Assembly (NCBI GenBank): GCA_963969595.1
Contig: OZ018412.1
Location: forward strand, 870,501 to 934,500
Reading direction: 5' to 3'
DNA: 64,000 nucleotides
From: Neckera pumila
Taxonomy: Eukaryota; Streptophyta; Bryopsida; Hypnales; Neckeraceae
Both the position numbers and the translations under genes were made by a program. The notes under the pieces were generated by a model, which searched no databases, was not told the DNA's origin, and saw only the letters and a program-made list of their open reading frames with translations. The stretch's first letter is position 1. Each line of letters begins with the position of its first letter. Positions 34,319 through 47,093 of the stretch are shown piece by piece.

Positions 34319-35237
34319 TTAACCCCTAAAGGACCATTGTCCCTTCAGGGGACAAATGCGTTTTTGGGCATGTACCTACGGGTTGAAATTTTCTTCTGAT
34401 TTTTTGAAACTTTTTTTGGAGGTAGTAAAAACTGATTAGCTTCATGGGAATATAACTTTTTTTTCAAAATTTGTGCTCGGGAACAAAAGTTATGACCAAA
34501 TAAGTTCAAAATACGGGACGGCGGGCAGCAAAAAAAAATTTGCAATTTTTTTTTTTTTTTTAAGTATTTTTTTTCTCATAGACTATGTTTTTGTCTATTT
34601 GGAAAGCTTTGATTCATTTCATTTGGATATTGTACGAGAAAGTTATGGACATTCTTGTTTTTTGGGCAGTTAGAGCATCTTTTTGAAAAAAATAACTTGT
34701 TGGATTCATTTTTGAATGCAATTTTTCAAATTTTTCAAATTTTCTTTTTTTGCATGGTTTAGTTTACTTGCTAGAACAATCTCACCATTGGGATTAATGC
34801 ATTTTAATCCCACCTAAAATATATGAATATTTTTTATTTTCCTTCTATCTCGTACCTACTTCTACTTAACAATTTTTTTAATAACGAAACTTAACTTTTT
34901 TTTAACTAGATTCTCAACTCAATTCTCACGCATAAACATTAAAAGCTCAAAAATTTGTAGTGCAAAAAAATAAAGTTAAAAAATGTTCAAAGTCAAAAAA
35001 TCTAGTCCCACAATGTGCTGAAAAACTTGATTTTTTCACTTTAAACGCAGTTATCTTGCAATCTGTGCTGTCAAAAATTCTGAAATTTTTTCCACACACT
35101 CTCATACTAGTTAGGTGTAAGATCCTATGGTTAGATGTGAAAAAAAAACAATTTTCAAATTGTTTTACTTTTTGCTATAGAAATGGTAGTTTTGAGTGTT
35201 TTTTGGCAGAAAAAGGCCTCAGTCCTTTAGGGATTAA
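34319..35237. mobile_element. TTAA-flanked MITE, family A copy 2
   Basis: 919 bp including TTAA at both ends, with left TTAACCCCTAAAGGACC and right GTCCTTTAGGGATTAA. Just inside the left end lies a short palindrome, TTGTCCC ... GGGGACAA. The interior has long stretches in common with copies 3 to 6. There is no transposase ORF. Confidence 0.85.
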
Positions 35238-37143
35238 ACTAATTCATTGTCATTGCAGTTTGACTTTGACTAATTACCTTACAAAATTTGTAAATCACAT
35301 CATGACATCAATAATTGTATTGTTCTTCAAGATCCCTTTTTGAGTTCAACCATATTTGACTCTTTGCACTAGTAGAAATATACGCTTATTAGACCAACCA
35401 AATGATCATAGAAATGATTCAATAAAGGTTTTAAGACCTAGGTCTTAAATCTATCAAAGTTCATCACAAATCTAAGCAAATTATGAAGTTTGATTTCTTT
35501 TTCAACTTGATCACATTTTTTAATTTTTTCCCAAAGCAGCATCACATTTTGAAGCTAATTTAATTTACTAGTACATATGGAAGCCCAACTATAAAATATA
35601 GAGAATAAAGTGCACTTGAAGGTTTAAAACTTAAGCCACCCATAAGGCAATCATAGCTAGAAGAAGCCATTTTAGGCACTGAGGAATTTAAGTCCTCACA
35701 ATTCCTAAATGCCTGACTTTGAAAATTTTATGTTTCTATAGATTTTCTCTAAAACAGGGATTAGCATCTCTTACAATTTGTAGAATTGTTTGGATTGCTT
35801 GGATTAGCTTTTTTTTTATAGATGTTAGAATTTTTTGAATTGTCATAAGTATAATTATTCTTCATGCAATGCTAGAGTTTTAGACAAACAACTAATTTGT
35901 ATTTATAGAGTGATTAATAAACATTGTGATTCTCCTTGTAACATGTAGAGGAGCTATAAGAAAAACAAAACTTCACTAGTCAACCAACTTTCCTTTACTT
36001 GAGTAAATACCTAGCACTTATTTTCTTTGAACATTTTCTAAAAAATCCAAGAGGAGATTCAAAATGTAGTATATTTTAGCAAAAGAAAGTAGGACCTTGC
36101 TTCCTATTTATAATACTTTGGTTGAATACACAGATGCTGATTTTTTTGACACACAATAATATCTAAACATTATTTTTTGCAACTTTTCACTACTTTATTT
36201 TACTTAATTAGAAGATGATTATATTCTTGATCTTCCTAGGTAGATTCTTTCAAAAGCTATTAAAAAATTCTATGTTTTTTTAAATTATTCTTTTGTATTT
36301 AGAAGCACCTTTGATTTAAAAAAAATCTTGAGTATAAGATTAGAATGCAACAAACACTACTTGTATGTTTTGTAATCACCTTATTGCGGCATTTGCTTTT
36401 GAGCATGCAAATAAACAATAGACTATGTTTATTCATATCCATTGAAATGGAAGTCAACGTATAATAATTTGAAGTGGATTTAAGATTTAGGCAAGAACTT
36501 CAATGAATCAACACCTATTGAATTTAGTAAGATGTTGTTCAAATGTAGATTCCTATTACAAAGATACTCAACAATTCATAATTCTATAGCCTATGAAAAA
36601 AACAATTCAAATCAAAATCACGATTTGTTTGAAATTTTTCTTTACAGATGAATCAAAATTGATTGGGATTCAACATAATGATTGTTGTGATCAATACACT
36701 TGTTGACTAACTACCTAACTTGTTGGGTGGCTTGCTAACTTGGATTTAGTCTGTCTTGATTTCATCTGAAAGATAAAAGCATGCATGACATTGACTTAGA
36801 GTAATAGCTTCAATTATCAAGAGATTTAAGAGTAAAGTAGCCTAATACTTTCAAAGAGGAATATATATTGAAAAATTTCAATGCACAATCAATTATTAAT
36901 GCTCTAAAGATCAGTACTACTTTATACATTTGCAAGGTAGTATATATTTATTATCAATTCATAATAAAAAAGGAAGATGTTAAAGCACTTCAACTTAAGA
37001 GAAACAAAGATTTGTAATTGTACATTAATGTTGTACTAATATTTATGAATGCAGAAAAAATAAATAAAATGAGGCATCATGGTAGGTTAGTGGGTATGCA
37101 CACATATAGATACACAATTTGGTGGTAACAAAGAATGGATGAG
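35238..37143. other. AT-rich stretch without a gene
   Basis: About 1.9 kb of low-GC DNA downstream of the minus-strand membrane-protein ORF. It should include that gene's 3' UTR. No other signal is seen. Confidence 0.55.
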
Positions 37144-37722
37144 TTACATGCCTTGAAATATTTGCAAGACACTTTTGGAGCTTGAATCCTCGCCCTTGAT
37201 CATTTGCAATACAGTGTGTTGTTCTTGACTATCATCACCCTGCATCAATTGTCGGATGCTGGTGGCTGCAGCGGGGAGAGAACTAGTATCAATGATGTAG
37301 CCACGGACAAGCCGTTGGTGTAGCAACAACGCGTATGTCATCATGCAAGCCCACATCATGTGCATTCCTAGAAAGAAATGTCCATTGGGGATAGTCATGT
37401 TTATTCGAAACATAGCCCAATACAACATTGTAGCCATTAAGGAGTGGAACTTGGCAAACAAGCGAGCACAACTATATGAAAACGATGCCATTTGCGTCCC
37501 TACCGAGCTTTGAGCTTGAAATGGAATATGGCGGAATCCCCAAAAGACTTGAGACAATGATAATAAGCTAATGCCAGTGACGCGAATGAAGTATTGCGCA
37601 AAATTGTCTATGGCCCAAGGCACTAATAGGTGTGGCGACACCATGAAGCCTATTGCTATCATTACTTGCACCAACACTGCTGTTATGTAGCACCAATATG
37701 TTATGGTGCGTATTGATATCAT
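37144..37722 (-). CDS. Uncharacterised four-helix membrane protein
   Basis: An intact single-exon frame of 192 codons, ATG at 37720-37722 and stop TAA at 37144-37146, clearly longer than the background ORFs of this AT-rich region. Four hydrophobic helices can be seen at about residues 8-28, 42-62, 86-105 and 114-135. A short soluble tail follows with three spaced copies of Q-x-x-(Q/K)-G (QLMQG at 158, QMIKG at 173, QIFQG at 187), a period of 14-15 residues. The upstream DNA (ATAATTAAAATGATA) gives no clear choice against another start. I do not recognise the family, and no function should be assigned. The codon use and hydrophobic pattern favour a real gene; a short gene relic carried by a repeat is the alternative. 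Confidence 0.6.
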   Translation of the reverse strand: MISIRTITYWCYITAVLVQVMIAIGFMVSPHLLVPWAIDNFAQYFIRVTGISLLSLSQVFWGFRHIPFQAQSSVGTQMASFSYSCARLFAKFHSLMATMLYWAMFRINMTIPNGHFFLGMHMMWACMMTYALLLHQRLVRGYIIDTSSLPAAATSIRQLMQGDDSQEQHTVLQMIKGEDSSSKSVLQIFQGM

Positions 37723-39242
37723 TTTAATTATTATAATGATTTATTTACCACACTGAACTATTATTCCTATTAGTAGTAGTTTTTCTTTCCAATCAACCCA
37801 ATTAACTTCACACAATGTTTTCTCTTTTGATTTTCCTATAGATATTAGGCATCTATTTGTGAAATCCCTTTGTTTGATTATACTTCAAAAATTTGATCAA
37901 GTATTAAACCTCTCCCCCTACCTGTTCAAAAATTCAAAACCAATTTCACTAAATTCAAATATATTTATGACTATCCACATAATCATATAATATTAGTAAA
38001 CTCTTCATGCTTACACATGCATGTTCTTTGATTGATGTTCATTCCAAATATATCCAATAAAATGCATGCAAATGACTGTAGTCAATTGAACAACATTGTG
38101 AAGATGACAGCTTCTTCATGGCTATATTATGAATTAGAAATTTGTACAAGTATTTGGTCCATGAAAATTGAGACAATCATATATAAATAAATAGGCCAAG
38201 ATTAAAGTTGGTGCTCTATTGGAACTTAAATGATCAATGGCAATTCTCGTAATTTGCAATTATGGTTTTAATAAGGTCACAACCTATATGTAATGTCGCC
38301 TACTACCTTGATACTAAAGAAGTGTCATTATCACTACCTAAATCTAAAGAAACTCATTGAAAGTTTACTCAACTAATATTTCCTACATATACTTCAAAAA
38401 TAAAAGTTAGAATTTGGAGGGAATGAAAATAAACATGAATTGAATCTTCACAAAGAAACACCAATAATATATGTTTGAAAATTCATGTAGATAATGTAGC
38501 TAGTATAGAGGTAGGTCACTTTTAAAAAGGATAAGAATTTAGACAATGCTTATTTTAAATTTATTACTTGAAAATATTATTACTTGAAAAAAATTACACC
38601 ACAAGAGTGCAAAGTATTATTCAAGTTGTCTTAGTTCAAATAGGGGACAATCATTGTGCCTTCTAAAATGCTAAATTCCAAATATAAACATGTTGTTGCA
38701 TGATCCTCACGTAAAAGTGGGCCGTTGTGGTGTCCACGCAATATAAATTCCATTTTGTCCACTTCTAAAGAGAAAATACTACTTCTAGACTACGTAGAAT
38801 TTTTCCTTTAAGTGCTCATTGCAAGAGCATCAAAATCCCCATAAAATTTCATTTTTTTTTAATAGCTCATATTGAAAGATGAAAACATAGCTAATTTTGA
38901 ACATGAAGAGGCGTAGGGTGTGAAGATAGATACTACTATCAATTGAAGAATAAACTAGAAGAAAGCAAATGGAACAATGATGAAGAGGGAGGTAATGGTC
39001 TTAAAACAGCTCTAAGTGAGATTGTATAAGTGGGATGTGGAAGGGCAAAGAGTGAAGCGGTGAAGGATTAGCCTCTCAATTTGCCTCTTCAATAGTAGGA
39101 TTGTTCTATTAAGAATACAACATTTTGTCTAGTACAATGATTGAAAAGTTGACATGAGCTTGAATCCTAATAGGTGAATGATTAGTTTGACTTTAGTAAA
39201 AACTACTTCAATTTTACAATTGTCTACATCTTGTGCCATGTG
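37723..39242. other. AT-rich stretch, upstream of the membrane-protein ORF
   Basis: Low-GC DNA that should contain the promoter of the minus-strand ORF. No TATA box or other gene could be assigned. Confidence 0.5.
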
Positions 39243-39527
39243 GCATACATCACGAAGTTTAGACCCTACGGTTTGTCAACAATTGTCATGTGGTAATCTT
39301 TGTTTCATGGGTTTGCACGTTAATTACAATTTATTGCAAATTACAAGGCATAACTGCACATCGTTACGATGTAGTTGCAAGTAATGCATTGTAACGATGC
39401 AATAACGATGCAAAGTGATGCATTGTAATGATGCAATAAATTGTAATTAACGTGCAAACCCATGAAACAATGATAACCACATGATAATTGTTGACAAACC
39501 GTAGGGTCTAAACTTTGTGATGTATGC
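39243..39527. mobile_element. Foldback element with 96-bp arms
   Basis: The left arm 39243-39338 and right arm 39432-39527 are near-perfect reverse complements (GCATACATCACGAAGTTTAG opposite CTAAACTTTGTGATGTATGC). The 93-bp spacer is itself made of repeated GATGCATTGTAA/CGATGCAATAA pieces. Open frames in both arms translate to the same peptide pattern and are not genes. No clear target duplication is seen. Confidence 0.8.
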
Positions 39528-39969
39528 AAGGTTAGGGTGCTTTGCGAGTGAGTGACTTAAAATGGGGCGGCTTCAAGGGTTGACTTCTAGTTGAGGGATC
39601 ACCTTGAAGGGAAATTGCCTTCAGGCAACTTCTTTGAGGGCGAGTCTCCTTCTTAGTGTTTCACAATCAAATTTTAATTATATCACCAGTCGATAACAGC
39701 AAAGAATCAAGTAGCATTTTTTGGCAATATAGCATTTTGGGTCATCTATTTATGAATAAGAATTTTCATTTTCCTCTTTGAAATTTCACACAACGTATAT
39801 TGGAAGAGTAGTTTTAAGGCCTGACAATATTTACAACTTTTGACTATATGCTTAAAAAATTAATGTACAATATGTAGACCTCTTGGAGCTCAAGCATCTC
39901 TAATAAATCACTTATTTAAGAAATAAAAATTGGAAATTGTTTTTTTAGATTTATATGCATGGAGGGAAT

Positions 39970-40194
39970 GTTAGCACATGAACATAGAATATGTGAGCTC
40001 ATAAGCCTAGGAATTTGTATTATAGACACATTTTATGATTATAGGTGTCTATAACATAGGTATCTATTGTATGATATAGGTTCTTTCCGTGTTATAGGTA
40101 CATATGTTATAAATACCTTCAAATGGTTTGTAGGTACATGCCTACAATTAGGTTCAAGGCTTGTAGGCTCACGTCTTTGCACTTATATGCTAGC
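39970..40194. mobile_element. MITE family D copy 1
   Basis: About 225 bp. It ends in ATGCTAGC and begins with the complementary GTTAGCACATGA. The interior is made of TATAGGTATCTATAACATAGG-like pieces. A second copy in the opposite orientation lies at 41978-42166, and a partial one starts near 43261. Confidence 0.55.
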
Positions 40195-40309
40195 ATTGTT
40201 GTAGACATGAAAAACTTTGAACCATTCTATTTTGATTAATTAATGAGATGAAAGTTAATATGACAAGTTTTAGTTTGCGGGTAATTATGAAATTTTGACT
40301 CTAAATTAA

Positions 40310-40515
40310 ACATTGTAGTCCTTTATTTAATTCAATTTTCAACATTATTGGCAAAAAAATAAAACCATAGGATGTAGATTATTTATTAAACATTACAATC
40401 ATTGAGACTGTCATTTTTCAATTCTATAATTGAATTCTTAATAGCTCAGTATTTTAAATCATTCTCTATTTCCTTCTACTTATTATTTTTTAAGCATGAT
40501 TATGAATTTATTTTT
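40310..40515. mobile_element. Fragment of an A'-family MITE
   Basis: The sequence follows the interior of the element at 59794-60720 in the same orientation (TTTATTTAATTCAATTTTCAA, CATAGGATGTAGATTATTTA, TTCTCTATTTCCTTCTACTT). Both ends are missing. Confidence 0.55.
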
Positions 40516-41222
40516 GTTGAAATTTTTAATATGTAGTCTCCACCTATTTCTTCAGTATATTATAAATGGAGAATTGCAAGTTGTAGATTGGCAACACATT
40601 GATTGAAAAAATAATTTTCAAGATGAAATCTAACCATTTGGGAAGAATTGAAAACTTACTTCTTTTTGAAATCCAAGTAATTATGATCTTGCAGTTGGTA
40701 AGTTTTTTTATTCTTATTCAAAAAGATGTAATATAACAAGTTAATTAAAGGATCCTATAATTGAATTTGTTAAAAATTAAATATAGATGAGGACTTTAGC
40801 CTTGCTTTAGAGACTAGTATTTTGAAGCATATTTGCCTCTAAATATGAAAGAACTTTAGGAGTTAAGACCACACCAACTTTAATTTGTCAAAATATGACA
40901 TTTTGATCAAGTGTGGGTTTTAATGTTTAGTAAATTTATACATATTGTCTTCTAGTGTGTATCCAACAGATAGGAAAGAAACAAATTCATTATAACTTTT
41001 TAGCGGAGTTGAAACAATTATTGTAAAGTCTCGCATTTTCAATAGACATGTCAATTTATAAAAGTTTCTATTTACAAAAAAAATGGTTTAAGGGTTTTAC
41101 TACTTCAGAGTTTCACTCGCATCTAAGGTTTAAATTATAGAATAATATTTGTCATTACAACCTATCATACTTGTCAAAATTTGAATTGTTGTACTCCAAT
41201 TCATATACTCTGTAATCGATTA

Positions 41223-41318
41223 TATATTGAAGAGCATGGTAAGGAAGGTGAACCTTAGACCGGTTCAATCTAAAATCCTCCACCAAAATTTTCCTTCCTT
41301 ACCATGCTCTTCAATATA
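41223..41318. repeat. Perfect 26-bp inverted repeat (hairpin) with 44-nt loop
   Basis: The arms 41223-41248 and 41293-41318 are exact reverse complements (core GAAGAGCATGGTAAGGAAGG). The loop is 44 nt. If transcribed, it would form a small precursor-like hairpin; a very short foldback element is the alternative. Confidence 0.8.
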
Positions 41319-41977
41319 CAATATTCTCTTGAATACTTTTGTTTTTCTCAAAACATTCTTTCTATAGAACTTTGGAAGAAATTGGATTAATTTATTCAGA
41401 AAATTAGACCCCTCAAAAAGAGGTGTAAAATGATCAACAAAAATAGATAGCATACCACTTTCCAAATTTACTTACCTTCTGTCCAATTTGGTAGATACCT
41501 GCCAGCACACATCATATGACACTGGTGTCATTTAGCAGTCATTTTCTTCTCGGCCAATTTTTTTTCTTAAACTTAATGCTTATTTAGCCTATTGGTATAT
41601 TTAATACAACAATAATGTATCAAGGTTACACGATTTTAATTTTGTATAGAAACTAATTTTGTAGGTTATTCTAATTTTGCACCCCCATTCATAAGATAAA
41701 TGAGCATATTGGCAATGTTAATAGTTCAAGAATGGAAAAAAACCCAGTTAATATAAACTTTAAAAAAGCTAAAATGAAGCACATGTATTAGATGTATCTT
41801 CAAATTAAGATACCAATTTTTACGTAGTGTTTTTCTTTCTGACCTCCTTTGAATGAGAGTATTGAATCGATTCAAACTCTTAATATTTTTTGCAATAGTT
41901 ACCCCATAGAATTGAAATTGCCCATATTGAACAAGTTGAGCTCTAATTTGAGCAATGTGAGTTTCAAAATCAATGAT

Positions 41978-42166
41978 GCTAGCACGTGAGTGCAGAGATG
42001 TGAATCTACGAGCCTTGAACTTTGTTGAAGGATTGTATCTACAACCATTTGAAGGTATTTATAACATGGAAAGAGTCTATAACATAGGTATCTATAACCA
42101 TAGAATGTATCTATAATATAGACTTTTAAGCTTATAGGCTCATAGATTCTATGCACATAAGCTAGC
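41978..42166. mobile_element. MITE family D copy 2
   Basis: Bounded by GCTAGC at both ends (41978-41983 and 42161-42166). Its content is the reverse complement of the copy at 39970-40194 (GAGCCTTGAAC, TATAACATAGGTATCTATAA). Confidence 0.6.
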
Positions 42167-44399
42167 AATCTTTATTTTTAAGTTGTCACATGGGATTCAA
42201 ATTTTTTTTTTTAATATTTTACAAACACCTAGCTTTGTGGTACAAAAACCTATAGAAAGAATGTTTTGGGAGAAACAAAATATATAGGAGAAAATGAGGT
42301 AGAATTATATTGTTAGAAATGTCAAATAGCCAAACTAGATCACATTCCACGCCTTTTGACTAGAAATTTGTCAAGATTTCTAGCCATGCTGAAAAAAGTA
42401 AACAAATAGAAGTCCAATTTTGTCATAGAAGTATGCTTAGTGGAACTCATAATTAAAAACAAGATGGAAAACAAGAAGTTAACATCCAAAAGAAGTAATT
42501 TATATTAAAAACATTCCAAAAGTCCAATGGTACAATCCATTTTGTGAGATTCCTCTCTATTCAAAAAATGCTCTCATGAACTACACAAAATAGTGAAATT
42601 AGGTTGCCTTATCAATAAGGTTGCCTTACTTGAGATAATTTACCTCATGTATCAATGCTTGTTCCACATAGAGGTGCATGCCACTATCTGAACCAAGCCT
42701 TGAACTAGTGCACAAATCTAGGCCATACATATGGCTCTCAATTGAATGCATCATTGTACAAAAGCAGTGAATATTTCTATAGTGTGGACCACCGAGAAAT
42801 TAGTGTGGCACAACCTAATTTCACTATTTTGTGTAGTGCATCTAAGTTGAACACCAAAATGGTGCAATTTGAAGAACTCACAATTTGATGAGCTTGATTT
42901 TGTAACTATAGTCTCTAAGACTAATAAAATAGTAACTTTCAAAGTTCTACGATTTTTTAAATTGTAGAAGTTAGACTTCTTGAAAATCAACTCAAGTAAC
43001 AATTAATTAGAAAATTAATCCTAGGAAATTCACCAATGAGTTTGAAAATTGTAATCAAATTATGTTTGAAGTTTTTATCTATTTTTGAAAACCTTGCAAA
43101 ATTGCAAAAGGTTCCAATAATGGCAAAGATCCAAACCAAAAATCATGATGTTTTTAAGCTTTATTTAAATTCTCATGATTGTGGTTAATGATGCCCTAGA
43201 TGCACTTGAACTGGTAATCAAGATTGGAGAGAATCTTTCTTTTTTCTCTTAGCTACGGTTGCTAGCATGTGAGTCTAGGAGCTTAAGACCATGAACCTAG
43301 GAGCCTAAAACCTTGGTCATTTTATATATGTTACCTTTTATTATGGACCTATGACTGGTGGTATTGTGACGGCAAGAATTTGGCAATTCCATATTGACTC
43401 AAAATAAGAGGGTTTTGAATCAATACCGTTCTTAATTTCAAGATATCTTAGTTTAGTGAAAATGGAGGAATTGCATTAAATATAACTCCAAAATAATGCA
43501 TATACTCCAAAATAACTTTATATTTAATGCAATTATTTCTCCACATGATAAAAAACACACAAAAACACATACATTATAGACAAAATTTAGAGAGGATGTT
43601 TGAAAGTATCAATGAAAATGTCCCTTCAAATCCCTCTATGAAATTCCTTCATAACTTTTGATTGCAGATTCAAAATCTCAAATAAGACATTGTTTGATTT
43701 CCTAACTTTTTGTAGTTCATTTTTTTGTGGAAAAGTAATTTTACTGTGCCAAAATGAAGCTTGAAATTCTACTTTGAATACAACTTCTACTTTTCAGTTC
43801 ATTGATCACTATGAGGGGTTGAGCTCCTAGTAATTCTAATTTATATATCCTACATGGATTGTTTTACTTCCTACCACCTCACTTGTATTAAGATCTTCTT
43901 TTTTCATCTCAAAAACACAATGTCTGTGACTTTACAAATTATGGGAGATTGATGCCTTATATGTTGATATCATTGGAATGTAATGTTGAATATTCTAAAA
44001 TTATAATTCATGGAATAAGGAACATTATCAAAATCAAGAGAAAAAGAGAACATCTTTTAAATCGAAGAAAGAATGATCTAGTGTCAATGATGAATCAGGG
44101 CTTCACAAATCCTGATCCATCCTCCTTCTGAGTCAGGTCTAATAATTTATGTCCAACTATCGTTCACTTTAATTTGGACACAAATTAATCAAGCTTGCCA
44201 TAGTTTGATGTTTGGGGAGGTTTTTATTTTATTTTGTTTTCCTCTAGAGCTAGCTGAAACCTAGAATTCTTCGATTTATATTTTGAAGAAATTAATGTAT
44301 GTGCAAGCCATAAAATGTTTAAAAAAGGGCTTTTTATGAGACTTTCCTTGAAACTAATTCCCTACTAGAATTTTTTGGTACATATTCCCCATTTGAAAT
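42167..44399. other. AT-rich stretch with a partial family D repeat, no gene
   Basis: Low-GC DNA. GCTAGCATGTGAGTCTAGG at 43261 starts a partial family D copy. Nothing else is recognised. Confidence 0.5.
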
Positions 44400-44742
44400 G
44401 TCATGAATTTTTTGAACATGTAGCCAAATTTTTCACAAAAAGCCAAAAAAAGGATCAAGCAAAAAAGTAAAACTAACTAGTGCAAAAGCCTTCCTAAATC
44501 AGAGCTACCCAAATTTTGATTCCCTCCAAAAACAATGTTTTCAACTTCAAACACTATAATCTCACAACTTGTCCGGTCAAAATCTCCCACTTCTTATAAC
44601 AACATAATGAATTAGTCTACCATTAGATCTTGCAATTAAATGCAGCAAGATTTCATTTGTCTTTTTTGATGGGCCTTTGCCATCAAATGGCCCATTTTGA
44701 GTGTTTTTTGGCAAAATATAGTCAAAGAACTTTAGGGATTAA
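44400..44742. mobile_element. Right part of an A'-family TTAA element
   Basis: It ends in ATAGTCAAAGAACTTTAGGG-ATTAA, the right terminus of the A' elements. The interior resembles 60400-60720. The left end was not found, so the copy is truncated or strongly diverged. Confidence 0.5.
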
Positions 44743-45439
44743 ATCAACCTTGGTAAATTTGTAGAAAATAATCCAATTGCAATAAAATTCCAATAGAATC
44801 TAAAAAAATATGCTTCGTAATAATAACGCACCCAAATAAGTTTCAATGCATTCTGACATAATTGATAAATACTTGAACGGACAACAATAAACTATTTATG
44901 ACTCATTTTGAACAAATTTGAGGCGTTTATTAGAGACCTGGGTATATAATACATCCAAAAGAAGCCAAAAAAAGTCTTTTCTTACTCCCTCAATTCCTTC
45001 GGATATTTTAAGCGAGTCAAAATCTTTGAAAAGTTCAATTTCCATCATCTAAGCTTTTCTAAAGTTCTTAATTTTAGCAAGTTGCAATTTTTATGAGTGT
45101 AAATGATCTAAAAATAGAGATATTGGTTCACTAGCCTCATTTGGGCCTTCTAAAGCCAATGGTACAGTTTGTTTGTTATTTGGAGCTTTTATCTAAAAAT
45201 TTGAAATAAGTGTAGTTGTAAATTTGACTTATTTTAATAATCAGCAGTTTGTTTTTGAAAACTTTTCGGCTTAATCCTAATAATCCAAGGAGGGTGTACA
45301 TTGTACTTTCAAAATGGGCCAAATTTGCCAAGAATTTGAACAATTTTTTTCTTGAAATCAAATAGAACATAGCAATAGGACCTTGAATAGGACCTTGAAT
45401 TTCACATTGAAAGTGAGTAGCTCAGCAAACTTCATATTA

Positions 45440-46290
45440 TTTCATTGTACAATTTAGGAGATATGTAAGTTTAGAGTTTTATTTGGGTCAATGGAAATAA
45501 AGGACAACGCACTTTGAAGGAGCATATCTTTGTTAGAATATTTCAAAATGATGCCGGCTTTTTGTGCTCATTGAAAGATAAGAGATTTGAAAATGTTCAT
45601 GTAAAATTTTGCAACATTCCAAGAATTTTTTGATTCATGGTAGAACTTGCAATGCACAATGATCATTCAAATAAGATTAGTGTTTATAAACAAAAAAAAA
45701 TGGGACACTTGTCTTCTCCTTGAACTCCTTGGATTTGTCCTTTTTGAGGCAAATTTGATTTTTTTTGAGGTGGGTAAGAATTACATTAGTTGACTAACTT
45801 TTTAGTCCATGCCCAAACCAAATCCAAAAAATGAGCTATAAAATACACTACACCACTTAATTTTGAAAAACTCTAGAAGGCAAAGTTTAATTTGGAACTT
45901 GATGAAGCTATCTCCCATTAGAAGAGTTTTGAGGCCTCCGGAAGATTGTTTCAGGGTTGTTCTTCATGCTGGGAATCAGCGCCTTGCTGTCAGAATATAA
46001 TCATTTAAAAAGAAATTCAAAAAATTCAAAAAAAAAAATTCAAAATTTAATTATTTAATAATATCTAACGTGGCAGTCTCTCGACCACGTCAGATTAGAG
46101 TTCCCACAAAGTTCCCACAAAGTTTCTAGAATCCCCATAGCCAAGAATTTGCGGTCTTCCGGGGGGCCCAAAAATCCTCTAATTATTGGATTTACAACAC
46201 ATTCTATTTTTAGATTAAAAGATTGTTTTTTAAAAATTCAAAATTTGAGAACATTAAGTTCAAAAAAGAAGAGTAGCGACTAGAAAATGG
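45440..46290 (-). repeat. Old dispersed repeat E, copy 2, interrupted by a family C MITE
   Basis: The reverse complement of this stretch matches 58430-59450 in pieces: TTTATTTCCATTGACCCAAATAAAAC, GTGTAGT-TATAGCTCATTTT, AGGAGTTCAAGGAGAAGACA and TTGGAGAAC/CCAATTATTGG. A family C MITE (45916-46184) interrupts it. The repeat carries no gene. Confidence 0.6.
45916..46184. mobile_element. Palindromic MITE, family C copy 2
   Basis: About 269 bp. The left end is CATTAGAAGAGTTTTGAGGC and the right end is CCCAAAAATCCTCTAAT. It carries the internal block ACGTGGCAGTCTCTCGACCA-CGTCAG. It lies inside repeat E; the other E copy lacks it at the matching place (near 58655). Confidence 0.7.
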
Positions 46291-46802
46291 TTGCTTGGGT
46301 CATTAGAGATTAAAGAAGAAAGAGAAGCTTTTGAAAAATATATAAAAAGCCACCTCTTCTCTCTTCAAACCACCTCTTTTGGTATTGTCCAGCTGTTTGG
46401 ATTCATTCTAGGAGATTTTGGCCAATCTTGCCAACTTTGCCAATTTTGTGCTTTTAGAGCCATTAAACTCATTTTGTGCTTGTTTTTTAGGCTTACTTTA
46501 AAGGACAATGAGGTCCCTTCAAACTTTGCTTTCAATTCTTATTCTACTTGTTTTGGTGGCCTTTTAATTGTTTGTGCCTAATTCTACATACTATTTCCAC
46601 CTAATTTTGGTCATGCCATTAGTAAGAATACTCTAGCTTGTTTGTGTGTTGTTTATCAAAGGTTTCAAATCATTGAAGTAGAAATTCAATCATTTGTAAG
46701 TTCTCCTATGAGTTGTGGTTATAAAATTATTGTGGTTAACTTTGTTTTCATAATTATCTTATAATCATATTACTCAAATTTATTGCTCCATATTTCCCAA
46801 GG

Positions 46803-47093
46803 CATTAGAGGGCCGTTTGGAGGGCTTAGAGGGCCGTTTCAAGGCCTTTCCCAAATTTTGGTCAGATTCAGTGAACGGCTATACAAGCATGTCAATTTTT
46901 TTTTCCAAATTTTTATTTATTTTTTATTTATTAAAATGTCATTTTAAGCAAAAAAATTTACTTTTATTTTTATTTTTCAAATATGATGTAGCAGTCACTG
47001 TGCCACGTCAGCCAGCTACTGCAGCTGCGTTCCCGCAATTTAGGAATGCAGGGGAACTCATAGCCCTCCAAGGCCCCCGAATCCCCTCTAATG
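46803..47093. mobile_element. Palindromic MITE, family C copy 3
   Basis: About 291 bp. The left end CATTAGAGGGCCGTTTGGAG and the right end CCGAATCCCCTCTAATG are inverted. The block CAGTCACTGTGCCACGTCAG and a palindromic GCTGCGTTCCCGC are in the right half. Confidence 0.75.

Noticed and set aside
34345..35343. ORFs inside the family A elements as possible transposases
   Set aside because: They are short, differ between copies and include poly-A/poly-T translations. No DDE-type motif is visible.
39178..39529. Two similar short proteins on opposite strands
   Set aside because: They are the two arms of one foldback repeat, so the peptides are mirror translations of the same sequence.
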